Shown piece by piece: positions 1-9,523 of a stretch of DNA of 64,000 nt (position 1 is the stretch's first letter; each line of letters begins with the position of its first letter). Below the pieces are notes generated by a model. That model ran no database searches. It was not told the DNA's origin and saw only the letters and a program-made list of their open reading frames with translations. Origin of the DNA: Fibrobacter sp. (lineage in GTDB: Bacteria; Fibrobacterota; Fibrobacteria; Fibrobacterales; Fibrobacteraceae). The stretch covers positions 1 to 64,000 of the forward strand of contig JAAYJH010000113.1 in NCBI GenBank assembly GCA_012523035.1, read 5' to 3'. The translations under genes and the position numbers were made by a program.

Positions 1-3
1 ACC

Positions 4-1110
4 ATGTACCCTGCTTCTCTCTTTCAAGCACGCCTAAAAGAAGAATTTCTTAGGACCAACAGAACTCACCAACCTTTTCTTTATATTAAAATTTATGCCA
101 GGCAATTCGATATTTTTGGATGGGCAAAACCTAACAAAGTCATATTACGAACTTGGAGTATTTGCGTTCTCTCTATTTTATCTCAAATAAAATTTGCAGA
201 TGTGATGGGCTACCTTTCTCAAGGTAGTGGTTTAGGGCTTATTTTACTAGACTCCGATATCTCTACCTTAGAAAAAATTCGTCGACAAATGCTTAGAAAT
301 CTGCACAAAGCTGGTTTACTCTCTCAACTTCGAAAAGAATTGCCTAAAACTCCTGTTATTGAGGCTTATGCCTATACAGGACTGTTAGAAAAAGAAGATC
401 AAGAGTTTGATTCTGTGATTGAAAAATTCAATAAAAGCAGTCAAGGTTTTATAAAACTTTCTCGTCTTTATTACTCTGAACTCATGAACTACAGTAAAAA
501 AACGGCGTGGCGTTATCTACTCAAACGAACAGTCGATTTAGGCCTTAGCTCCATAGCATTAATCCTCCTTTCTCCTTTGTTACTCTTACTTGCTTTGAGC
601 GTTAAAATCAGTGACTACAAAGGGCCCATTATTTTTAAACAAACCCGAGTGGGTAAAAACGGAAAGCCTTTTACTATGTATAAGTTTAGAAGCATGTATT
701 CTGATGCCGAAGAGAGAAAAGCAGAGCTTCAAAAGTTCAATGAATCTAGTGGCCCCACATTTAAAATGAAAAACGACCCCCGAATTTATCCTTTGGGCCG
801 TTTACTCCGTAAATTTAGTTTAGATGAACTGCCTCAACTCTTTAATATTCTCAAGGGAGATATGTCTATTGTTGGACCAAGACCCCCTGTGCCAAACGAA
901 GTTGCAGAATACCTACCTTGGCATAAAATGCGCTTGTCTGTCACTCCGGGATTGACCTGTTTTTGGCAAGTGAGTGGGAGGAGCAACACCTCTTTTGATG
1001 AGTGGATGCGTCTAGACAACCAATATGTTCGTCATGGCAATCTAGGTGTGGATGCCCAGCTTATAGCCAAAACTTTTAAAGTCGTCATCAAAGGAGATGG
1101 TGCTTACTAA
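4..1110 (+). CDS. polyprenyl-phosphate sugar-1-phosphate transferase
   Basis: Bacterial sugar transferase family (WcaJ/PglC-like C-terminal domain), which moves a sugar-1-phosphate from a nucleotide sugar to undecaprenyl phosphate and starts polysaccharide assembly at the inner membrane. The catalytic half (about residues 165-368) opens with KRTVDLG and a hydrophobic segment (about 180-200), followed by the diagnostic KFRSM, SLDELPQLFNILKGDMSIVG, PRPP and PGLTCFWQVSGR motifs. The N-terminal ~150 residues resemble the degenerate GGDEF-like module seen in some of these transferases (FADVMGYLSQ, LGLILLDSD); that part is inference. The reading frame stays open to the window edge, so the start at 4 could be internal. 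It converges on ilvE with only 9 bases between stops. Substrate sugar unknown. Confidence 0.88.
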   Translation: MYPASLFQARLKEEFLRTNRTHQPFLYIKIYARQFDIFGWAKPNKVILRTWSICVLSILSQIKFADVMGYLSQGSGLGLILLDSDISTLEKIRRQMLRNLHKAGLLSQLRKELPKTPVIEAYAYTGLLEKEDQEFDSVIEKFNKSSQGFIKLSRLYYSELMNYSKKTAWRYLLKRTVDLGLSSIALILLSPLLLLLALSVKISDYKGPIIFKQTRVGKNGKPFTMYKFRSMYSDAEERKAELQKFNESSGPTFKMKNDPRIYPLGRLLRKFSLDELPQLFNILKGDMSIVGPRPPVPNEVAEYLPWHKMRLSVTPGLTCFWQVSGRSNTSFDEWMRLDNQYVRHGNLGVDAQLIAKTFKVVIKGDGAY

Positions 1111-1119
1111 AGAGAGTGC

Positions 1120-2139
1120 CTAATCTATTTCTACCACTTCGGTCCAAGCAAATGGATCGGGTTTTTCTCCAAATTGAATGGCAGTGTATTCTTGGTACAA
1201 ACGAGTGCAAACAGGACCAGCTTCTTCTCCATAAAAAAATTCTTTTTGAAGCGTAGGGTCCACTATTCTTTTGATAGGTGTAATCACAGCTGCAGTCCCG
1301 CATTCAGCCACCTCGTCAAACTCAGAAAGCTCTTCGAAAGGGACAGGACGGCGTTCTACCTTGTAACCTAAGTGTTGTGCTAACTCTATGAGACTTTTGT
1401 TGGTAATGGAGGGTAAAATACTTTCTGAGGTAGGGGTAATGTAGGTATTTCCTTTAATTCCAAAGAAGTTAGCCGGTCCACACTCATCTATGTATTTTTT
1501 TTCGCGAGCGTCTAAATAAATAGTAGATGAATAACCTTCTTTTTTGGCAAGCTCTAGAGACATTAGACTAGCCGCATAATTTCCACCCACCTTTACATTC
1601 CCTGTTCCCAAAGGAGCCGCCCGATCAAAATCACGACAAATCATCATATCTACAGGTTTGAAACCATCTTTAAAATACGCACCCACAGGAAGAGCAAACA
1701 TAATCAGCAGGTAGTCTTTGGCAGGTTTCACCCCTACCTCGGGACTAAGCCCTATTAAAAGAGGTCGTATATATAAAGTGGCTCCATAACCATAAGGAGG
1801 AATAAAGCGTTTGTTCAATCGAATAAGTTTTTTCACCATTTTTTGAAAAAGTTCTACCGGAGGAGGAGCCATCAACACCCTTTCGGCAGTTTTTTGCATT
1901 CGTTTGGCGTTTTCTTCGACTCTGAAAATACGAATTTTATTGTCTTTTCCTGTATAGGCTTTTAGGCCTTCAAAACCTTCTTGTCCATAATGCAAGCAAG
2001 TCGCAGCCATATGCATATTAATGGTATTAGAAGAGGAAACTTCTATTTCACCCCAATTTCCATTGCGGTAATAACAGCGAACATTGTAATCTGTTTCAGA
2101 AAAACCAAAAGGAATATTTTTCCAATCTATATTTTGCAT
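1120..2139 (-). CDS. ilvE: branched-chain amino acid aminotransferase
   Basis: Fold-type IV PLP enzyme that interconverts Leu, Ile and Val with their 2-oxo acids using glutamate/2-oxoglutarate, in the cytoplasm. The order of motifs is that of BCAT: YGQEGFEGLKAY near the N terminus, IYIRPLL-like TLYIRPLLIG in the middle, the PLP lysine in GNVKVGGNYAASL, EKKYIDECGPANFF, and the late ECGTAAVITPI motif. About 339 residues, the usual length of the larger BCAT subfamily. I place the start at the ATG at 2139 (MQNIDW), because the in-frame GTG 18 bases upstream has no ribosome site. It sits alone, converging with the sugar transferase and divergent from the aminotransferase/citrate synthase pair. Confidence 0.93.
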   Translation of the reverse strand: MQNIDWKNIPFGFSETDYNVRCYYRNGNWGEIEVSSSNTINMHMAATCLHYGQEGFEGLKAYTGKDNKIRIFRVEENAKRMQKTAERVLMAPPPVELFQKMVKKLIRLNKRFIPPYGYGATLYIRPLLIGLSPEVGVKPAKDYLLIMFALPVGAYFKDGFKPVDMMICRDFDRAAPLGTGNVKVGGNYAASLMSLELAKKEGYSSTIYLDAREKKYIDECGPANFFGIKGNTYITPTSESILPSITNKSLIELAQHLGYKVERRPVPFEELSEFDEVAECGTAAVITPIKRIVDPTLQKEFFYGEEAGPVCTRLYQEYTAIQFGEKPDPFAWTEVVEID

Positions 2140-2715
2140 AAAAACCCTAAGCGGCACCTTTAATCAATACGATGCCATTATAAAAATCCATTGACAAAGA
2201 ACACCTTTAAAAAACTTTTTTGAAAAACATTTATAGCTACATTATTCACAGAAATTTTCTGTACAATGTTCACAATAAAGGAGCTCTCAAAAACAAAACC
2301 CATTAAAAATGATGCAATTTACTGCAAAAAATTGTGTAAACCTATTTTGCTCATTTTTAACAAACTTCTATTTTAAGACTCTCTAAAGGTGTTTTAAATC
2401 AGTACCTCAATTAAAAACACCCTAAGTTTTCATAAAAGCTTTTTCTAATATGTGCTAAATATAAATATAGCATTCTAAACGCACTTGCTCCAACTAAAAA
2501 AGATTTTATAGCACTTTTTAACTTTAAGTCCAAGATAAAAGCTTTCAAATACACCTTTAGCTTCTCATTTTAAAGTTTATTATTTTAAATAAAGCATGAA
2601 AACCGATAAAAAGGACTTTTAATACTAAATTTTATTGAAACGAACTACAAAAAAGCAAACGATTTTTTTATTTTTCACACCGTTTGTTCACCTTTAACCT
2701 ATTGCAGGATTCCTA
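2140..2715. other. AT-rich divergent intergenic region
   Basis: About 575 bases between the divergent ilvE and aminotransferase genes, strongly AT-rich with many A and T runs. No convincing ORF: the longest I could read by eye is about 25 codons without a ribosome site. The one clear structure is an imperfect inverted repeat at about 2388-2422 (arms around GGTGTTTT and AAAACACC, loop of about 15), which has no T-run and is therefore not an obvious terminator. Promoters for both flanking genes must lie here, but I cannot pick hexamers confidently in such AT-rich DNA. Confidence 0.5.
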
Positions 2716-4014
2716 ATGACTTTTCATCCTTTAGCTCAAGCCCTTAATCATGAACTTTCTTCAGAGGGTTGCTCTATTTTGAATATGCTTTCAAAACAAG
2801 GAAAAGCCATTTTCTTTCCGAGTAAAGGCATTTTAGGGCAAGGCGCCGAAGCCAAAAATGCACCTATTAATGCTACCATTGGTACAGCTCTAGAAGACGA
2901 CGGTTCCCCTTTAACTTTAACATGTGTACAAGATGAAATTGGGACAGCCAAGTCTAGTTTTTTGTACGCACCTAGCTTTGGGGTTGAAAAGCTGAGAGAG
3001 GTTTGGAAATCTCAAATCACTAAAAAAAACCCTAGCTTACAAGGAAAAAACTTTTCTTTACCCGTAGTGACCGCTGCTTTAACTCATGGTTTATCCTGTG
3101 CCTCTTATCTGTTTTTAGATCCAGAAGAAGAGGTGATTATGCCGGATTTATATTGGGATAATTATGAGCTTATTTTTGAGTGTGGACGAAACGCCAAAAT
3201 AAGCACTTTTAATACTTTTAATCAAAATTCTTTTGATGTTGTGGCTCTTAAAGAAGCCATTTCAAATTGCAAATCATCCAAAAAAACAGTGCTTTTAAAT
3301 TTCCCAAATAATCCTACTGGTTATACACCGACCGAAACCGAAGCCAAAGCAATTGCTCAAGTTTTACTAGAAGCTGCAGAATCTGGCGATCAAATTGTAG
3401 CCTTATTAGACGACGCTTATTTTGGATTAGTTTATGAAGAAGGGGTTTACACAGAATCTTTATTTTCAATGTTAGCCGATATGCATCCTAATATTTTAGC
3501 TGTAAAACTTGACGGTCCCACCAAAGAAGATTATGTTTGGGGTTTCAGAGTCGGTTTTATTAGCTTTGCATTTAAAGGAGCGACCGAAGCACAGCTAAAA
3601 GCACTAGAAGCCAAAAGTGCCGGGTTTATCAGGGCCAATATTTCTAATGCACCCAACCCATCGCAACAAGCTTTGATTGAAGCCTACACTTGCGATCAAT
3701 ATCTGAAACAAAAAGAACAAAAATACACCGTACTTAAAAACCGATATGAAGAAATAAAAAAAGAGCTTAAAGCCAAGCCTCATTATCAAAATGCATTTGC
3801 CGTGATGCCTTTTAATAGTGGGTATTTCATGTGTGTGCGGCCTATAGGTATCGATGCAGAAAGCATTCGTAAAGACTTACTCAAAGACTATGGAACTGGA
3901 GTGATTGTGTGTTCTGGTTTAATTCGATTGGCTTTTTCTTCTGTACCTATCCACCAAATCCCTCTTTTATTAGAGAATATTTATAACGCTATTGTAAAGA
4001 GGCAAAATATATGA
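2716..4014 (+). CDS. class I/II PLP aminotransferase (aspartate/aromatic type)
   Basis: Fold-type I aminotransferase, 432 residues. Visible family features are the substrate/PLP segment LNFPNNPTGYTPT (about 195-207), the PLP-phosphate region ALLDDAYFGL, the PLP lysine within KLDGPTKEDYVWGFRVGF (about 265-280), and the C-terminal carboxylate-binding arginine in LIRLAFSS. The DGPTKEDYVWGFR sequence resembles a bacterial subgroup annotated only as 'aspartate/tyrosine/aromatic aminotransferase'; the true amino donor is not predictable here. The stop overlaps the citrate synthase start (ATGA, 4 bases), so the two are translationally coupled. That places the enzyme next to production of citrate/2-oxoglutarate and suggests a glutamate-linked role, which is inference. 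A weak AGGA ribosome site precedes the ATG. Confidence 0.85.
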   Translation: MTFHPLAQALNHELSSEGCSILNMLSKQGKAIFFPSKGILGQGAEAKNAPINATIGTALEDDGSPLTLTCVQDEIGTAKSSFLYAPSFGVEKLREVWKSQITKKNPSLQGKNFSLPVVTAALTHGLSCASYLFLDPEEEVIMPDLYWDNYELIFECGRNAKISTFNTFNQNSFDVVALKEAISNCKSSKKTVLLNFPNNPTGYTPTETEAKAIAQVLLEAAESGDQIVALLDDAYFGLVYEEGVYTESLFSMLADMHPNILAVKLDGPTKEDYVWGFRVGFISFAFKGATEAQLKALEAKSAGFIRANISNAPNPSQQALIEAYTCDQYLKQKEQKYTVLKNRYEEIKKELKAKPHYQNAFAVMPFNSGYFMCVRPIGIDAESIRKDLLKDYGTGVIVCSGLIRLAFSSVPIHQIPLLLENIYNAIVKRQNI

Positions 4015-5303
4015 CCGAAAAAGTATCTCTTTCCTACAAAGGAAAAACCTACGAATACTCTACCATCACAGGTTCTGAAAACGAAGAAGCTTTTGATATT
4101 TCTTGTTTACGCCGTGAAACAGGGTTGATCACCATGGACTATGGCTATCAAAACACAGGTAGCACCAAGAGTAGCATCACCTATGTAAATGGTGAACAAG
4201 GGATCCTTCGATACCGTGGGTATTCTATTGAGGACCTTGCAGAAAAAGCCACCTTTCCAGAAACAGCTTGGCTTTTAATTTATGGAGAGCTGCCTACCGA
4301 AGAAGAACTCACTGTTTTTAGGCGTTTGCTCACCGAAAACTCTCTTGTACATGCTAATTTACTTCATTTTTTTAGAGAAGTCCCCCCTTCGGCACACCCC
4401 ATGGGTATTTTGAGTTCCGTTGTAAACGCTCTCGGTTTGTTTGCACCTAAATATTACGATGCAGAAACCGATGCCAGCGAGCTTGAGCTCATGATCACTG
4501 CTTTGATTTCAAAAATTAGAACCATTGCTGCTTTTTCTTATAAAGCAAGCATTGGCGAGCCTTTTGTTTACCCAGAAGCCAATCGAAGCTATTGTGCCAA
4601 CTTCTTAAATATGATGTTTTCTAGCCATACCAAACCCTATGTGGTGAATCCCATCATGGAAAAAGTGCTAAACACATTGCTCATTATACATGCCGACCAC
4701 GAACAAAACTGCTCTACAAGCACGGTTCGAATGGTAGGGAGCTCTCAAGCCAATCTTTATGCTAGTGTTTGTGCCGGTATTTGTGCTTTATGGGGACCTC
4801 TTCATGGAGGGGCTAACCAAGCTGTGCTAGAAACTTTGATACGAGTCCAAAAAAGTGGTATGACCATCAAAGAAGTCTTAGAAAAAGCCAAAAGCAAAGA
4901 AGACCCCTTTAAGTTGTCTGGTTTTGGCCACCGTGTTTATAAAAGTTACGATCCTAGAGCCAAAATCCTCAAAGGTTTAATGGAAAAACTCTTTAACGAA
5001 GAAGACTCTCAAGATCCATTGATTGACATTGCTCGTGAATTAGAACACCAAGCTCTACAAGACGATTATTTTATCGAAAGGAAACTCTACCCTAATGTGG
5101 ATTTCTATTCTGGTATTCTTTATCGTGCGATGGGGATCCCTACCAATATGCTTACTGTGATGTTTGCAATAGGCCGTTTGCCAGGTTGGATTGCTCATTG
5201 GAAAGAAATGCACAATGACCCACAATCTAAAATCAACAGACCTCGTCAAATCTACACCGGTCCCTCTCAAAAAAAATGGATAGATCGAAACCTACGCGGT
5301 TAA
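4011..5303 (+). CDS. gltA: citrate synthase
   Basis: Condenses acetyl-CoA and oxaloacetate to citrate, the entry step of the oxidative TCA branch. The 430 residues match the hexameric type II bacterial enzyme in length and in its N-terminal beta-rich extension. Catalytic motifs are all present: the histidine in GPLHGGANQ, the histidine in FGHRVYKSYDPRA, and the aspartate in NVDFYSGILY; the HADHEQNCSTSTVR substrate-binding block is also intact. Translation is coupled to the upstream aminotransferase through an ATGA overlap, and transcription ends at the hairpin at 5320-5352. No aconitase or isocitrate dehydrogenase is nearby. Confidence 0.96.
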   Translation: MTEKVSLSYKGKTYEYSTITGSENEEAFDISCLRRETGLITMDYGYQNTGSTKSSITYVNGEQGILRYRGYSIEDLAEKATFPETAWLLIYGELPTEEELTVFRRLLTENSLVHANLLHFFREVPPSAHPMGILSSVVNALGLFAPKYYDAETDASELELMITALISKIRTIAAFSYKASIGEPFVYPEANRSYCANFLNMMFSSHTKPYVVNPIMEKVLNTLLIIHADHEQNCSTSTVRMVGSSQANLYASVCAGICALWGPLHGGANQAVLETLIRVQKSGMTIKEVLEKAKSKEDPFKLSGFGHRVYKSYDPRAKILKGLMEKLFNEEDSQDPLIDIARELEHQALQDDYFIERKLYPNVDFYSGILYRAMGIPTNMLTVMFAIGRLPGWIAHWKEMHNDPQSKINRPRQIYTGPSQKKWIDRNLRG

Positions 5304-5319
5304 AAAAACTAAAAAAAAT

Positions 5320-5352
5320 AAAGGCTAATGGAAAACTCCACTAGCCTTTTTT
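5320..5352. terminator. bidirectional intrinsic terminator
   Basis: A 13-bp stem with one mismatch (arms at about 5320-5332 and 5337-5349, short loop) followed by a T-run on the plus strand and preceded by an A-run, so it can terminate both the citrate synthase operon (plus) and the hydrolase gene arriving from the right (minus, stop at 5366). Confidence 0.85.
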
Positions 5353-5365
5353 GATCCACTGAAAA

Positions 5366-8251
5366 TCACCTTAAACGACGAAGCCCCAACGGCATTTTGA
5401 GTTCTTCGCCAGACTCACCTAAAACATATAGATTGTCTAGACTAATATACCCCTTGCCCTCGATCCTTCCTCTAAATACAAAATCTTTTATTTTATCGGC
5501 TAAAAGCTCCTCGATACTTAGCCCCCAACCCTCTTGTTTTAAATCGGCCCAAAGGATAGTATCTCGCACCCAAGCACCACGAGTGTTTTTTAATCGATAC
5601 ATAAATTCATCGTAATCTTTGACTTGTGTAGAAGTGAAAAGTACCTCGTGATAGCCTTTGGGATTATCGTGATGAGTGGCGTAATCTAAAACGATGCCCA
5701 CAGAATTTTTGATTTTTGGAGGGGCGGGATAATGTGCTCCTGCAAAATTTGGCCATGTTTGATTCACAGGCTGCTCTATAAAGAAGTCGTGCCGCATGTA
5801 ATTGCCTTGAGGTGGCCCCCCTTTGACTATCTTAGCATCCATCGAAGTTCTATTGTCTCCGTTGGTCACAGGAAACCAATTTATAGAATCCAAAGGAGAC
5901 TCGAAATCTTCTATAATAGAAGTGCTTCGATACTCTCCTCGTACTCTAAAGGGAACTTCAAGGACAGTGCTTTGATTCCCCAAGCCCATTAAATCAATAT
6001 AAAGGTGTTTTTTTCCTAAACTCGCTTCTTTTGGAATAGGAATTTTTAAGGAAAAAGACTCTATGCTAGCATTCCACAAACTATCTTGAGGCTTAAAGCT
6101 TTTGGAATATTTAAAATCTGGAATCCTTAACTTTGCATAGGTCAATTGACCCTCTTTTTGATAGACCGTACCAAAGAGCTCTAGTGTATCACCTGCTAGC
6201 ACCACTGACTTTAAAAGTTTTAAGTGGAGGGCTTTAGGAGAATGGTCTTTTTGAAGAGGAGTTTCGAAATGCACCACTGCCACGCTCAAAGGTGCTAATT
6301 TAAAGGTGGCTACAGAAGAATCTCTTAGGCGCATGCCCATAGGCCCCATTGCAGGATTTGGGTATGCTTTTGCTGTACGCCCCACCCACCGATATTGATC
6401 TTCGCTAAAGACATCCACTTGAATACGAGATTTTTTAGCCTTTTTTCTGTGCAATTGAACTTCTTTGCTTTCTTCTGTAAAATTCACCAACAAGACTCGA
6501 CTAGAATCCTTTTCTCCAATGGCATAAGCTGCCACAGAAGGATCTGAAACCACAGTAGGGTAAACAGACCAAGCATCTTTTGCAAAGCGACTGAAAGCCA
6601 TATACACCCCAAAATACTCTGCAGTAGGCTCTAAAGGACCCCAATTATTCCATGAGCCTTCTCTAGCAAGCAAACTCAAACTCATGGTGCCCCACGAGCT
6701 ATCTGGACCTTGATACATGCCTCCATAGGTATCCCACGGGAGCAAGTGCCCTCGGTCTCCAAAACGAGTGATAAACTGAGCAGCAAGATTGGCCATAGAA
6801 GCTCCATGCACCGCACGCATCAGGTGTTCTGTCCCTAAAATAGTAGAGGCAAACTCAGACAAATGCACTCGTCTCTTGCCTTCTAAATGCCTTTGCATCC
6901 ACACAGAAAGTGTGTCTAAATTGGGCCCTAGTTTGAGACTGGCTTGGATCAAATCTTTGGCATTTAAATTATTATCTGCCCAATATGGATAGGCGTGCAA
7001 ATCCACTACATCTAAAAAGCGTTTTTGTTCTTTTTTTTCTGCTTCTCCAACCACTCTTAAAAACTCTTCCATCCAATATCGACCATCCAAAAGGCCCGCC
7101 CCTTTTTCTTGCAACAAGTAACTACTATAAAGAGGCGCATGCAAAAGGATAGTAGAATCCACGGCCTTCATGGCACGAGCAAAGTCCAAAAAACGCATGG
7201 CATATTGTCTAGCCGACAAAGGGCCTGCCTCTTCCCATTCCCCGTCTAATTCATTTCCAACTTGCCAATTTTTAATGTTGTACTTTTTTATTTGGTTTGC
7301 ATATTTCACCCACGCCGCCGCTTCTTGAGGCATTCCAGTAGCGGCGTTCACTCCAATCACGGCTTCGGAATTTTTAAATTGCTGGATATATTCCATAAAG
7401 CTTTCAAAATCCCAAGGAATACCGGTCCAGTCTGTTCTAGCAAAATCACCATAACGAGTAGATATCGCATAAATTTTTGTTTTTGGATTGTCCAGTACAT
7501 TACGACCCTGACTATAAAAAGCCACTTCACGAATTTGCACCCCTTCTTTTGGCAAGTCTTGGCTATCAAATCGTAGTGCAAAATACTTAGACTTAGTGCT
7601 CAATTTTGCCTTTGTCTTAGAGCCAGAAACTTTAATTTTTGCAGCTCTTTTTAAATGATTGACCAAAGATTGATGCACTCCAGGATACACCGCATGCTCT
7701 AAAGTCCAATAAGCCAACTCCACATTTTGAGGGCGAAGGTCTCCCCACAAAATCTCTAAAGAATCTAAAGAAACTGCTTCTAAAAACTCAAAAACTACCC
7801 AAGGCGGATCTGTTTTATCGTATAGGGCTCCCCACCATAGGGTGGAAGTGTCGTGATCGGTCAAGTGAGAAGGTCTAGCAAAGCCCCAGTTGTCTTTACT
7901 TGTCCCCCTATATAAAGTTTCTCCCAAAAATCCAGGTGCATAAGTAGAATCAGAAGAATGCCAAACCCCTGTAGAATCGTAGCGGCCAACTCCATTCCAG
8001 TGGTAATCATTAGCCAAAGAGCCATTAGGGAATCTAAAATAATTGAAGGGAATTTCTGTGAGTGCCGGTTTTAATTCTTGATAACGCGAGGGAGAATTCC
8101 AAATAGCCAGGTCCGCTCCAAACATGGATTGAGTGGACAACTTCAACTGAGGTGCTGTATTGTCAATCTCTACAATCACTGGCGACGCCCATATCACAGA
8201 AAAAAAGACTAAAAATAAAAAGCTAAAAGGCTTCAATGGATGAAATTTCAT
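5366..8251 (-). CDS. secreted multidomain clan GH-A glycoside hydrolase
   Basis: A 961-residue exported protein (signal peptide about 1-22). The catalytic (beta/alpha)8 domain is split: FRFPNGSLANDYHWNG near residue 73 belongs to it, then a discoidin/F5-8C-like jelly roll is inserted at about 115-250 (HLTDHDTSTLWWG, REVAFYSQGRN), and the barrel resumes. The acid/base is probably E334 in VGNELDG and the nucleophile E466 in VHLSEFAS, as in clan GH-A; DLHAYPYW lies between them. A beta-sandwich follows (about 570-670), an Ig-like region, and a C-terminal CBM11/CIA30-like domain starting IIEDFE (about 800-950). The family is unresolved: GH44, GH51 and GH39-like enzymes are the closest in feel, acting on xyloglucan, mannan or arabinan. 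No typical sorting domain is evident. Transcribed alone. Confidence 0.72.
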   Translation of the reverse strand: MKFHPLKPFSFLFLVFFSVIWASPVIVEIDNTAPQLKLSTQSMFGADLAIWNSPSRYQELKPALTEIPFNYFRFPNGSLANDYHWNGVGRYDSTGVWHSSDSTYAPGFLGETLYRGTSKDNWGFARPSHLTDHDTSTLWWGALYDKTDPPWVVFEFLEAVSLDSLEILWGDLRPQNVELAYWTLEHAVYPGVHQSLVNHLKRAAKIKVSGSKTKAKLSTKSKYFALRFDSQDLPKEGVQIREVAFYSQGRNVLDNPKTKIYAISTRYGDFARTDWTGIPWDFESFMEYIQQFKNSEAVIGVNAATGMPQEAAAWVKYANQIKKYNIKNWQVGNELDGEWEEAGPLSARQYAMRFLDFARAMKAVDSTILLHAPLYSSYLLQEKGAGLLDGRYWMEEFLRVVGEAEKKEQKRFLDVVDLHAYPYWADNNLNAKDLIQASLKLGPNLDTLSVWMQRHLEGKRRVHLSEFASTILGTEHLMRAVHGASMANLAAQFITRFGDRGHLLPWDTYGGMYQGPDSSWGTMSLSLLAREGSWNNWGPLEPTAEYFGVYMAFSRFAKDAWSVYPTVVSDPSVAAYAIGEKDSSRVLLVNFTEESKEVQLHRKKAKKSRIQVDVFSEDQYRWVGRTAKAYPNPAMGPMGMRLRDSSVATFKLAPLSVAVVHFETPLQKDHSPKALHLKLLKSVVLAGDTLELFGTVYQKEGQLTYAKLRIPDFKYSKSFKPQDSLWNASIESFSLKIPIPKEASLGKKHLYIDLMGLGNQSTVLEVPFRVRGEYRSTSIIEDFESPLDSINWFPVTNGDNRTSMDAKIVKGGPPQGNYMRHDFFIEQPVNQTWPNFAGAHYPAPPKIKNSVGIVLDYATHHDNPKGYHEVLFTSTQVKDYDEFMYRLKNTRGAWVRDTILWADLKQEGWGLSIEELLADKIKDFVFRGRIEGKGYISLDNLYVLGESGEELKMPLGLRRLR

Positions 8252-8389
8252 AATATTCTCAACAAAAAAGATTTTCTCATAATATAATTCTTTAAATTCA
8301 TTAAAGCGAGTCCATCACTACATTCTATAGCAAAACACAAAGGCCTTTGATTGTTAAACAAGCCCCAAAACCCCTCTTTACACTAAAAA

Positions 8390-9523
8390 TCAAAGTACAT
8401 TCATTTTTTGAATTTCTTGCAATGCGTATTCCAAATCTTGAGTTTCCACCAAAAGACTCAGCACAATCCAGCCTTCCCCCCAATCAAATAAAAAACCAGG
8501 TTGCACCCAAACACGAGACTCTCTTAAAAGTCTCAAACAAAACAAAGCATCGTCTTCGCAACCCAAATACAATGATGCATACCAAGACCCCTCCACAATT
8601 GGAGCCAAAGGAAAATATTTTCGATAGAGTTCTAAGTTTTTATAAAGTCTCTCTAGGACTGGCTTTTGAATATAGCTCACCTGCGGTAAAAGTTTAGATG
8701 CGGCCACTTTTGCAAATGCAGAACAAGTCAAGTAAGCATCGACCACATATTCCAAAGCATTTCGAAGTTTCTCTACCCTTTTGGGTGGGCATTGATACGC
8801 AATCCACGAAAGCTTTAAATCTGGATTTCCAATAGTTTTACTTAGACCGTTCAAATAAAAAACAGAGACTTCACTTTGGAGAGCCTCAAAACGGAAATTT
8901 TCTAATACAAAAGAATAGTCCGCAAAAACCTCATCGACAATAAGCACTAAATCTCGTTCTTTACAGAATTCTAATATAGCCCTCCACTCCCCTCTTGAAA
9001 GCACATGACCTGTGGGATTGTGAGGAGACACGAGCATCAGGATTTTGGCATCAAAAGGAGCAGAAATCAAAGAATCCACATCTATTTCAAACCGAGAAGC
9101 TTCTGTTTTAGGCTTTTTTAAAAAATATGGGTAAGTTTTTAGACCTTCTAATCTCGCTAGATTCTCTAATAAAGGATAACCTGGCTTTTGAACTAAAATC
9201 GTATCTCCTGGATCACAAAAAACTTTAAATAGAATAGAGTAGGCCTCACTAGTACCAGAGCAAAGCACTATATTATTTGGATCCAAAAGTGCCCCCTTGC
9301 CCTTATAATATTCAGAAATCACTTTTTTGACAGCCTCGTCAGCACTTTGAAAAGGATTCTTTAAAATGATTTCATCAAAAACAGATTCGTCTAAAATACG
9401 AGCATGCCAAGGAGAACTAAGGCTCAAATCAACATGTTTTTTTTGTTTCTCTAGCTCTACAGATTTAAAAAATGAACTAGTGCTCAAATCCAAAGGGAGA
9501 CGATTAGAAAAATGCCCATTCAT
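8390..9523 (-). CDS. class I/II PLP aminotransferase
   Basis: Fold-type I aminotransferase of 377 residues. Visible motifs are LVSPHNPTGHVLS (cofactor/substrate asparagine), LVLIVDEVFADY (aspartate to the pyridine nitrogen), and FYLNGLSKTIGNPDLKLSW, where the lysine forms the PLP Schiff base. The unusual NPDLK after the lysine replaces the more common G.PG.R and suggests a divergent substrate. It is the last gene of a compact minus-strand unit (GH3, SMR exporter, small membrane protein, this gene), and its ATG overlaps the stop of the 48-codon gene upstream as ATGA. Substrate unknown; family assignment is secure. Confidence 0.82.
   Translation of the reverse strand: MNGHFSNRLPLDLSTSSFFKSVELEKQKKHVDLSLSSPWHARILDESVFDEIILKNPFQSADEAVKKVISEYYKGKGALLDPNNIVLCSGTSEAYSILFKVFCDPGDTILVQKPGYPLLENLARLEGLKTYPYFLKKPKTEASRFEIDVDSLISAPFDAKILMLVSPHNPTGHVLSRGEWRAILEFCKERDLVLIVDEVFADYSFVLENFRFEALQSEVSVFYLNGLSKTIGNPDLKLSWIAYQCPPKRVEKLRNALEYVVDAYLTCSAFAKVAASKLLPQVSYIQKPVLERLYKNLELYRKYFPLAPIVEGSWYASLYLGCEDDALFCLRLLRESRVWVQPGFLFDWGEGWIVLSLLVETQDLEYALQEIQKMNVL

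Noticed and set aside
8339-8350. CAAAGGCCTTTG palindrome as a terminator for the aminotransferase gene
   Set aside because: A loop-free 12-base palindrome without a T-run on the minus strand; too weak to call.
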